The position numbers were made by a program, and so were the translations under genes. From Nitrospirota bacterium (GTDB lineage: Bacteria > Nitrospirota_A > Leptospirillia > Leptospirillales > Leptospirillaceae): a stretch of 6,387 bases of DNA. Positions 1 through 5,142 of the stretch are shown piece after piece (position 1 is the first letter of the stretch; each line of letters opens with the position of its first letter). The notes under the pieces are model-generated. The model made no database searches. It had not been told where the DNA came from and worked only from the letters and a program-made list of their open reading frames with translations. Location of the stretch: assembly GCA_027415455.1 (NCBI GenBank), contig DAIBSV010000033.1, positions 7,987 to 14,373 on the forward strand, given 5' to 3'.

Positions 1-1
1 T

Positions 2-142
2 CTTGAGATCGGGGAGATCATCGCTCTGGTCGAAGGCGGAAAGGGAGATCCCGTAGTATTTGTAGGCCCGGATTCTCTGATGGAGAAAATGGTTCAGAGA
101 ACCTGGCAGCCATCCAGCGTGCGATTCGATTCCGTCTTCTGA
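2..142 (+). CDS. C-terminal end of an upstream gene, possibly an FNR-like flavin/NAD(P)H reductase (5' truncated by window edge)
   Basis: The reading frame is open from the window edge and ends at TGA 140-142, giving 46 residues. The fragment contains GDPVVFVGPDSLMEKM and ends SSVRFDSVF. A hydrophobic strand followed by a GP-x3-M-x2-M helix start and a final D-x-F resembles the last part of the NAD(P)-binding domain of ferredoxin reductase-like oxidoreductases, where the pattern is 'v.vcGPp.Mv.a' and the chain often ends shortly after a D-x-F. This family call is an inference from a short tail: the Cys before GP is Val here and no cofactor motif is visible. Codon use and the clean stop support a real gene end. 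The stop is followed by more than 450 bases without a gene, so this is the last gene of its transcript. Any other Rossmann-fold enzyme remains possible. Confidence 0.5.
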   Translation, partial: LEIGEIIALVEGGKGDPVVFVGPDSLMEKMVQRTWQPSSVRFDSVF

Positions 143-479
143 TGTTTTGTCGGATAGAGCCGGCATTCGAAGGTTTTTTTCATGGGCCGATGATACCATA
201 TACAGGAAAGACCCTGCTCAAAACACGCCTTCTATCTCCGGTATGAATGCCGGAGTTTTACGGAGCCTTTCGGATAAGCCTTAATCATTATGCCAGTCAC
301 TTCCCGGAGCCTGGCGTTCCTGCCAAAACCGGGATTTCCCCATTCTGTTTCCGTCATTGAACTCCCGCCTCTTCCTCATCGCCATTGATTCCTCTTTCCT
401 GTTTAGAGAGAGGCATTCCGGGAACACTGCCGAACACTTCATATTTGTGCATTAAAAAGAACAAATCTCGGGATATCCG
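143..479. other. Intergenic stretch without a supported gene
   Basis: No open frame here has a credible ribosome site or coding character. The longest ATG-started plus-strand frame noticed (from 290, 32 codons) lacks a Shine-Dalgarno. The stretch holds a probable terminator at 236-259 and a nested inverted repeat at 302-334, where outer TCCCGG/CCGGGA encloses TGGC/GCCA. A T7 run at 174-180 has no convincing stem before it. The AT-rich promoter zone for the small membrane protein begins at about 480. Confidence 0.6.
236..259 (+). terminator. Probable intrinsic terminator of the upstream gene
   Basis: CTCCGG (236-241) pairs with CCGGAG (250-255). T-G, A-T and T-A pairs can extend the stem towards a minimal loop, and TTTT follows at 256-259. 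It lies about 95 bases after the stop at 142, on the sense strand of that gene. The U tract is short, so termination may be partial. Confidence 0.45.
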
Positions 480-522
480 GAAATTATTTAAATTTTTTTA
501 ATAAATCATTTTTTATATTGTG

Positions 523-531
523 TGTTATACT
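523..531 (+). promoter_or_regulatory. Extended -10 promoter with AT-rich upstream element
   Basis: TGT followed by TATACT (523-531) matches the extended -10 form TGnTATAAT with one mismatch in the hexamer. No good -35 hexamer is found 16-18 bases upstream, which is typical of extended -10 promoters. Bases 480-520 are almost entirely A/T with runs of T and A, like an UP element that contacts the RNA polymerase alpha subunits. The start point would be near 538, giving a leader of about 64 bases before the ATG at 602. Call made from sequence alone. Confidence 0.6.
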
Positions 532-538
532 GAACATA

Positions 539-572
539 TTCCAGGAATTCTCCAGAAAAAATCATCCTGGAA
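539..572 (+). promoter_or_regulatory. Leader hairpin in the 5' UTR of the small membrane protein
   Basis: TTCCAGGA (539-546) and TCCTGGAA (565-572) form a perfect 8-bp inverted repeat with an 18-base loop, starting at the predicted transcript 5' end. A stem at the extreme 5' end commonly protects mRNA from decay; it could also be an operator dyad, because it sits just downstream of the -10. It does not cover the ribosome site at 589-596. The role is inferred. Confidence 0.45.
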
Positions 573-588
573 CCAAAAATAATTTTAC

Positions 589-596
589 AAGGAGGA
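589..596 (+). promoter_or_regulatory. Strong Shine-Dalgarno fixing the start at 602
   Basis: AAGGAGGA lies 5 bases before ATG 602-604, close to an ideal ribosome site. It decides the start: the same frame is open back to a TTG at 518, but that codon overlaps the promoter and has no ribosome site. Confidence 0.85.
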
Positions 597-601
597 TTCT
601 T

Positions 602-733
602 ATGCTCGGTCCCTCTGCCAGCCCGATCATGATCGTACTTGTGAACGTCGTCTTCTTCGTCGGAGTTGCCGCTTTGGCTTACCTCTTCGGAAATGTGGAC
701 TCCCACTCCGGCAAACGCGGCTCAAGTTTCTAA
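602..733 (+). CDS. 43-residue single-span membrane protein, function unknown
   Basis: ATG 602 to TAA 731-733 encodes 43 residues. Residues 1-8 are small and polar (MLGPSASP), residues 9-30 form one strongly hydrophobic helix rich in I, V, F, A and L, and the tail of about 13 residues carries D32, K38 and R39 (DSHSGKRGSSF). The basic tail and neutral N-terminus suggest N-out, C-in topology by the positive-inside rule. It has its own promoter, an excellent Shine-Dalgarno, a leader hairpin and hairpins directly behind the stop, so it looks like a well-expressed single-gene transcript. No known family was recognised. Small membrane proteins of this size are often accessory subunits of respiratory or transport complexes or stress peptides, but nothing in the sequence selects among these. 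There is no cleavable signal: the hydrophobic segment is long and no A-x-A site follows. Confidence 0.75.
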   Translation: MLGPSASPIMIVLVNVVFFVGVAALAYLFGNVDSHSGKRGSSF

Positions 734-749
734 AGATTCCGCTTCCAGA

Positions 750-786
750 ATCCGGGCGGAGTCCTTGCCTTCTCTCCGTCCCGGAT
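750..786 (+). terminator. Bulged 12-bp hairpin directly after the small membrane protein gene
   Basis: ATCCGGG plus CGGAG (750-761) pairs with CTCCG, a bulged T, and CCCGGAT (774-786), leaving a 12-base loop. It starts 16 bases after the TAA. No T tract follows, so on its own it is better seen as an RNA-stabilising 3' structure. Together with the U-tailed hairpin at 806-822 it probably forms the 3' end of the transcript. Confidence 0.5.
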
Positions 787-805
787 CCATCCCCTGACCG
801 TTTTC

Positions 806-822
806 GGACCCCGGTCCTTTTT
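806..822 (+). terminator. Short U-tailed hairpin, candidate terminator
   Basis: GGACC/GGTCC (806-817) forms a short GC stem followed immediately by TTTTT (818-822). The stem is small (4 pairs with a 4-base loop), so confidence is modest, but position and tail fit an intrinsic terminator for the small-protein transcript. Confidence 0.4.
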
Positions 823-885
823 CCCCTTCCGAAGTCGAACGATGCCCTTCTCTCGGGAAGGATTTGCGCCTTCACGCAAAAAATA

Positions 886-910
886 CCCTCCTCAGGAAAA
901 CTTGTTGGTC
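886..910 (+). repeat. Left terminal inverted repeat of the ISL3 remnant
   Basis: The 25 bases begin CCCT and end with TGTTGGTC (903-910), matching the reverse complement of 2219-2241 imperfectly, with a 2-base length difference. The last codons related to the transposase reach into this repeat. Confidence 0.6.
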
Positions 911-2113
911 CAATCGGAGACCGGTCATGCTCCAGGTGTTGGTATAAGGCTATTTCCTGAATCTTAACGGACCGAAAACCCTACGATTTTCTCGCAGTCA
1001 ATTTCGCTTTGGTATTGAAGCCCTCGACGGTTCCGCTCGAGATCTGTTCTCTGGCCCGGACTCCGCCCCGGATCAGGGGCGGATGAGAGCGCAGCATCAG
1101 ACTCCCCCGTTTCATGGGTTTGAGCCGCGGGCGAAGAACGCGGGTGATCCATCGCTTCAGGAAATTCTCCGCCCAGGTCGGACTCACAGACTCCCGGAAG
1201 CTCTGAAAGTCTTCCTTGAGGAGGGTGGCCCGGACGGCCTTCAGGTTGTGGAACAACAGCTCCTTGGGACGCGTCTCCTGTTTGTCCGTGAGATTCTCCG
1301 GTCGTTTGAGAAAATCCCCTGGGCCTTGCACGGAAGTGGCTGTTTTCCCTGCGATCTGAGAGTTCTGACCTCTTCGCTTCGGATCTCGTCGATGGCCATT
1401 CCGATGGGAGCCATGATGGGGGAGCGGTCGAGGATAGGCAGGACTTGCGGAGCTCTCTGGGCCATGACCTTCACGAACGGGCCTCTCCTGTCGGAGGCGA
1501 TGAAGCAGAACGCGCGGCTTTTCTCGGTCCCGAACCCGTCGAAGAATCCCTGAATACTGTCGGGGGTGCTCCTTTCCGATCCGCAGGAGCCGCTTGCAAT
1601 GCTCGTCGATCGGGTAGACCAGAGTGATGCAGGAATGCCCCTTCCGGAGAGCAATCTCGTCGGTACCGATCGAGCCGATTCCGGAAAGATCCCGGGGAGC
1701 GAGGCCCCACCTGACGGCCATGGGGACGGCCTGGTACACCATGTCTCCTGTGGTCTTGAACGCCTCGGCCGTCTCGGACCAGGAGAGTCTCTTGGCCCAT
1801 CGGGCCAGATGCCAGGCGTACGTCTTGGGTCAGCGGATTCTTGGGATTCTCCGGAAGCGTCCAGGGAAGGCTTTCCCCGCGAACGCCGCACCAGGAACAC
1901 GCCACTCGCCGAGGAGCATAACGGGCATGACGGGAATCTCCCAGAGGGGGAGAGAGGCGAATCGTCGAACAGGGTGTCGTCCATGGCCTGGACCTTTCCG
2001 TCCACACGGACGGAAGCGGGACTGGCTCCCTGAACCTTTTTGAAGACGAAGCCCTTGATTTTCTGGACGTGATTGAGGAGAGCGTGAAGGAGCCTCTCGG
2101 CTCCTTCCTGCAT
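897..2113 (-). pseudogene. ISL3-family DDE transposase, inactivated by about five frameshifts and a stop
   Basis: Homology is followed by changing frame. From ATG 2113, HALLNHVQKIKGFVFKKVQ is the family N-terminus. Then come CGRKGPGHGRHPVRRF and LPLWEIPV, the remains of the zinc-binding region, then RRVACSWCGVRGESLPW with an intact CxxC, and TYAWHLARWAKRLSWSETA, a helix-turn-helix-like part. The catalytic core has first Asp in GTDEIALRKGH and second Asp in IASDRRGPF (normally SDMW). LKRPENLTDKQ, KRWITRVLRPRLKPMKR and SGTVEGFN with the catalytic Glu follow, then ARKS-stop-GFRSVKIQEIALY. Frame changes fall near 2007-2035, 1918-1930, 1820-1826, 1561-1570 and 1315-1335. TAG at 981-983 replaces the Tyr of the usual KSYGFR motif. 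The terminal stop also seems lost, since the frame runs on beyond the element end. Flanking genes of similar length carry no such lesions, so these are real decay rather than general sequence error. Confidence 0.85.
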
Positions 2114-2218
2114 GAGAGTGATGAAGATGCAGACAATCCACATTATCTCAACAAAAATGTCGAGATGCACCTTCCTCAGATCCTCAATCCACAACACCCC
2201 CCCCGATCCGCTATTTTC

Positions 2219-2241
2219 GACCAACAGATTCTTCGGAAGGG
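2219..2241 (-). repeat. Right terminal inverted repeat of the ISL3 remnant
   Basis: Read on the minus strand it begins CCCTTCCGAAG and ends TGTTGGTC (2226-2219). It pairs with the left repeat at 886-910 and sits about 105 bases upstream of the likely transposase start. GG just outside (2242-2243) may also belong to the element. Confidence 0.6.
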
Positions 2242-2309
2242 CCAAAAAAATTCAGAGCAGGGAGGACATGGAAATCGGAAACGGTCAGTTTGGGGAGCCG
2301 CGGAACAGA

Positions 2310-4277
2310 TCAGGAGGGACCCGGGAGACTCCGGACCGTCTCCTCGAGAAAACGGGCGATCTCCCCCTCGTCGCGTCCAGCGAAAGCACCGGACTCGAGG
2401 GGGGAGCCGAAATGAAGAGCGACGCGGCCGGGGCGGGGAAGGCGGCGCCCCGGAAGCCAGACGGCCCGCGAGCCCGAGATTCTGACCGGATAGACCCGGG
2501 CTCCGGCGCGCTTTAAGATGGCCCCCACCCCCGGCCTGAAGGGGCGAATTCCGCCATCGGGGGAGGGCTCCCCCTCCGGGAAGGCCACGAGCCCGTGGCC
2601 GGTTCTGAGAAGATGGAGGGCGATACGAAGCCCCGAGAGCGCCTTCTGGTCGTCGAAGGGAAGAATCCCCAGAAGGGCCCGGAAGGGACGGAGGGACTTC
2701 TGGACGGCCCCGGGAAGTCCCCAGGTGAGGCTCCGTCCCAGAGTCTCCGGAGGAAGGGCCAGGGAGAGCAAAAGGGGGTCGAGGGGCGAAGCGAAATTGG
2801 CGACCACAATGAAGGCTCCCGGCGGGGAGGGAAGCTCCCCCTGCCCCTCCCTGGTCCAGCGGGGCCAGACGATTCCGAAAAGAAGCCGCCCAATCCCCCG
2901 AAGGAGGCGATAAGGGATTCTCTGCCCGAAAGAAAGGGCCTCTCCGGAACCTTTTCCGCGCGGAGGGATGAGGGACTCCTCGGAAAGATCCAGCGGACGG
3001 TCCAGGAGATCGCGGGGGCCGGCATTCCCGGCGGAAGTTCCCGAAAGGCGGCCCAACAGGTCCCCGACCGTCACGATTCCGCCCAAAAGCTCGTCGGAGA
3101 CCGCCTCTCCCAGGATTTCCTCGATCTCCTGAAGGAGCTCGATTCTGCCGAGGGAGTCGATCCCGAGATCGGCCTCGAGCTGGGCCCCGTCGGGAAGCTC
3201 CCCCGAAATCCCGGCGACCTGCCGGATCCGCTCCCGGACCCGGGCCGCGAGCGGGCTGTCCGGAGCGCGCGCGACGGGGGAGGCGGCCAGGCGACGTGCC
3301 CGCAGCTCCCGGTAGATCTCCGGAAGAAGGAAGCGACGAAGCTTTCCCAGACGGGTCCGGGGAAGGGGCGTCTCCGCGATTTCGAAGGCGGCGATCCGGC
3401 TGTGGGCCGGGATTTCGCGGTTGACGGCCTCCACGATCGCGGTCAGGGCGGCCAGGGTCCCGGGGAGCTTCTCCTCGGGACGCAGGAGGGCCACCAGGGT
3501 CTTCCCCTCGAGGAGGACGGCCGCTTCCTCGATCCCGCCCCGTAGCTGTAGGGCCTGTTCGAGAGGTTCGGCGAAGATGTTCTTACCGCTGGGGAGGACG
3601 ATCACCTCTTTTTCCCGGCCCACGAGCGTCAGGAATCCATCCTCGATGCGCCCCAGATCCCCCGTGTCGAACCATCCCTCCCCGTCCTTGATCGGTCGCC
3701 GCTCGCCCCCCGGAAGCCACCAGATCTCTGCCACGTTGGGCCCCCGCACCAGGACGCGCCCTCCCGGCCGCCCCTCCTCGGGAGGCAGAACCCGGACCTC
3801 GACACCCGGAAGCGGGGGACCCACCGTCCCCACCCGCCAGGTGGAGGGGGTATTGACCGAGACGGTCGGCGCGGCCTCGGTGAGGCCGTAGCCTTCGAGC
3901 ATAGTCAGCCCCATGGCGAAAAAGTCCCGGCAAATCTCGGGCTTGAGGGGGGCTCCCCCTGAGATGAGCGCCTTCATCCGGGGGCCGAACCGGCGCCGGA
4001 CCGCCCCGAAGGGGAAGGCTCCGACAGTGAGACCTGTCCGGCTGCGGAGGGCGAAGGAGGCGGGCAGGAGAACCCGGCGGATCAGCGCCCGGAGAAGGGG
4101 GGGCTTCCGGTCGATCTCCTCCGCGATCCGGCGGTGGAAGCGCTCCCAGAGAAGCGGCACAGCCGGGAAGATCGTGACCTCTCCCCGGGCGAGGATTCCC
4201 GACAGGGTGGCCGGCGACAGGTCGGGGGGGAAGAGGATGGTCTCCCCGGCCGAGAGAGGAAGAAGGATTGCGCTCAT
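2310..4277 (-). CDS. Fatty-acid adenylate-forming ligase (C-terminal half) fused to acyl-carrier and PlsC-like domains, 5' truncated
   Basis: From ATG 4277 the frame encodes 655 residues to TGA 2312-2310. Numbering from that Met, residues 1-320 are the second half of an ANL (acyl-CoA/acyl-ACP synthetase) domain. Visible motifs are SGGAPLKPE at 106-114, EGYGLTEAAP at 128-137 (A5), GWFDTGDLG at 201-209 (A7), GREKEVIVLPSGKNI at 220-234 (A8) and PLPRTRLGKLRR at 304-315 with the catalytic Lys312 (A10). Residues 343-412 are an acyl-carrier domain with the phosphopantetheine Ser375 in LGIDSLGRIE. Residues 485-650 are a PlsC-type acyltransferase with FPEG at 566-569, but motif I reads NFASPLD (494-500), with Phe where the catalytic His belongs. 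Family-like sequence begins a little upstream of the Met, at DRVLAVLPLHHSYPY (about 4330). The N-terminal ANL half with the ATP P-loop is missing, because the gene is joined there to the 5' part of a beta-barrel gene. A full enzyme would activate fatty acids, hold them on its carrier domain and pass them to a lipid acceptor; this fragment probably cannot adenylate. The ATG overlaps the barrel stop (ATGA), so coupled translation is possible. The frame stays open upstream to 5111, but that part is a shadow of the barrel gene. Confidence 0.8.
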   Translation of the reverse strand: MSAILLPLSAGETILFPPDLSPATLSGILARGEVTIFPAVPLLWERFHRRIAEEIDRKPPLLRALIRRVLLPASFALRSRTGLTVGAFPFGAVRRRFGPRMKALISGGAPLKPEICRDFFAMGLTMLEGYGLTEAAPTVSVNTPSTWRVGTVGPPLPGVEVRVLPPEEGRPGGRVLVRGPNVAEIWWLPGGERRPIKDGEGWFDTGDLGRIEDGFLTLVGREKEVIVLPSGKNIFAEPLEQALQLRGGIEEAAVLLEGKTLVALLRPEEKLPGTLAALTAIVEAVNREIPAHSRIAAFEIAETPLPRTRLGKLRRFLLPEIYRELRARRLAASPVARAPDSPLAARVRERIRQVAGISGELPDGAQLEADLGIDSLGRIELLQEIEEILGEAVSDELLGGIVTVGDLLGRLSGTSAGNAGPRDLLDRPLDLSEESLIPPRGKGSGEALSFGQRIPYRLLRGIGRLLFGIVWPRWTREGQGELPSPPGAFIVVANFASPLDPLLLSLALPPETLGRSLTWGLPGAVQKSLRPFRALLGILPFDDQKALSGLRIALHLLRTGHGLVAFPEGEPSPDGGIRPFRPGVGAILKRAGARVYPVRISGSRAVWLPGRRLPRPGRVALHFGSPLESGAFAGRDEGEIARFLEETVRSLPGPS

Positions 4278-5059
4278 GTAGGGATAGGAATGATGGAGCG
4301 GGAGAACCGCCAGAACCCGGTCCCGGTCGGCTGGACCGTCAGGAGGCCGGTGGTTGAGTTGATCGGGGTGGAGAAGGGGTTGCTGCCCGAGTTGGACTTC
4401 ACCATGAGGTTCCCCAGAAAGAAGGTGCCCCCCATCCCGCTCTGGTTGAACTGGTAGTGGAGTCCGAACTGGACATCCCCGATGTCCGAGCCCGCGGTAT
4501 TGACCTCGATGGGCGAGGAGGCGCTGGCGATCGGCCGGGTCACCACATTTTCGGTCCGGTAGACATAGGGGACGTCCGCTTCGACCTCGAGCCGGTTGGT
4601 CAGCCCGTAGTAGAAGGTCAGGATGTCCATGTAGTAGTCCTGGCTCACCGACTGGACATTGATGCTGCCCACGAGGAGGGCCGAGACGACGGTGAAGCCC
4701 TGGATGGCGAGCTGGCTGGCGGTGTTGTGGATGTATTCGAGCGAGTCCTCGACCAGAAGCTTTCCGGCGGGGATCAGGATTCCGGTCGAGGTGACCAGGG
4801 TTTCGACGACCGGAGGCTCTTTCTTTTTCTTGGGGGCGATCCCCACGGGGCTGGAGGGGAGGGTCTGGGAGGATTTCTTTTTCTTGCCGGGTTTTTTCGA
4901 AGGCTCCGAACCCCCTTCCGTTCCGGCCTCTCCCGATCCCGAAGGCGCGGACGCAGACGGAGCGCTGGAGCCGGAAACCGGGGTCTCGGCCCATGAGGCC
5001 TGATTCAGGACCATTCCCATCACAAGCGCGAGGACGAGCGATCCTGCGGATTTTTTCAC
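4274..5059 (-). CDS. Outer-membrane beta-barrel (transporter-like) protein, 3' truncated by a gene join
   Basis: The start is GTG 5059-5057, chosen because AGGAAGG lies about 8-9 bases upstream and a signal peptide follows at once: KK, hydrophobic residues 7-18, and cleavage likely after SWA (Ala24). Residues 25-85 are a Ser/Pro/Gly-rich linker with two Lys runs (59-62 and 77-80). From about 84 the chain shows amphipathic strands ending in aromatic residues (LLVEDSLEYIHN, ILTFYYGLTNRLEVEADVPY, IGDVQFGLHYQFNQ, GTFFLGNLMVKSN), typical of the barrel family often labelled transporter or phenol-degradation meta-pathway porin. Family-like sequence runs to PTGTGFW (244-250). The last 11 residues (RFSRSIIPIPT) are the ligase gene read in another frame, ending at TGA 4276-4274. 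The remaining strands are missing, so the 261-residue product should not close a barrel. It follows two exported-protein genes on the same strand and is probably their outer-membrane partner. Cargo unknown. Confidence 0.75.
   Translation of the reverse strand: MKKSAGSLVLALVMGMVLNQASWAETPVSGSSAPSASAPSGSGEAGTEGGSEPSKKPGKKKKSSQTLPSSPVGIAPKKKKEPPVVETLVTSTGILIPAGKLLVEDSLEYIHNTASQLAIQGFTVVSALLVGSINVQSVSQDYYMDILTFYYGLTNRLEVEADVPYVYRTENVVTRPIASASSPIEVNTAGSDIGDVQFGLHYQFNQSGMGGTFFLGNLMVKSNSGSNPFSTPINSTTGLLTVQPTGTGFWRFSRSIIPIPT
4300..4335. other. Junction between two truncated genes (deletion or assembly join)
   Basis: On the minus strand the barrel family resemblance ends at PTGTGFW (4330-4310), while in another frame the ligase resemblance begins at DRVLAVLPLHH over the same bases. 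Both genes miss the half that would face the other. The point carries a tandem duplication CCCGGT CCCGGT (4316-4327), suitable as microhomology for an illegitimate deletion or as a short false overlap between reads. Confidence 0.7.
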
Positions 5060-5142
5060 CCGGCAACCCTTCCTGAGACAATGGGGTTCGAAGAACGGGA
5101 AACCGTTGCAATCCGAATGCGCCGAACGAGGGACGCTTTTAC

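Larger units (their letters stand above)
884..2243 (-). mobile_element. Decayed ISL3-family insertion sequence, about 1.36 kb
   Basis: The element is delimited by imperfect terminal inverted repeats. The left end starts CCCTCCTCAGGAAAAC at 886 and ends TGTTGGTC at 910; the right end read on the minus strand starts CCCTTCCGAAGAATC at 2241 and ends TGTTGGTC at 2219. It encloses one transposase pseudogene that fills nearly the whole length, as in ISL3 elements (usually about 1.3-1.5 kb). ISL3 elements make 8-bp target duplications in AT-rich sites. The flanks are A-rich on both sides (AAAAAATA at 878-885, AAAAAAAT at 2244-2251), compatible with an eroded duplication. The exact ends are uncertain by about 2 bases. 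The neighbouring genes are uninterrupted at the insertion site, which lies between two convergent transcription units. Confidence 0.75.

Noticed and set aside
160..180. T7 run at 174-180 as terminator of the first gene
   Set aside because: No stable stem precedes it; only the TTCGAA palindrome and two outer pairs can form. The hairpin at 236-259 is better.
290..388. 32-codon plus-strand frame from ATG 290
   Set aside because: No Shine-Dalgarno, no hydrophobic or other protein-like feature, and it covers an inverted repeat.
518..601. Longer version of the small membrane protein starting at TTG 518
   Set aside because: The codon lies in the promoter, upstream of the predicted transcript start, and lacks a ribosome site, whereas ATG 602 has an excellent one.
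627..875. Minus-strand frame of 82 codons following the transposase
   Set aside because: It is the transposase frame running on past the element end after loss of the stop; Arg-rich and opposite the small membrane protein gene.
1083..2043. Several plus-strand frames inside the IS remnant
   Set aside because: All oppose recognisable transposase sequence on the minus strand and have no family features.
897..2113. Programmed frameshifting of the transposase
   Set aside because: About five shifts at unrelated places plus an internal TAG cannot be programmed; IS elements that use frameshifting have one slippery site.
2595..3545. Long plus-strand open frame of 316 codons
   Set aside because: It lies opposite the ligase/carrier/acyltransferase gene, whose motifs are clear. 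The translation is Gly/Arg/Pro/Glu-rich with no domain and no ribosome site; high GC keeps shadow frames open.
4330..5111. Upstream extension of the ligase frame to ATG 5111
   Set aside because: It overlaps the barrel gene in another frame and has no family features; the barrel reading has a signal peptide, ribosome site and barrel strands.
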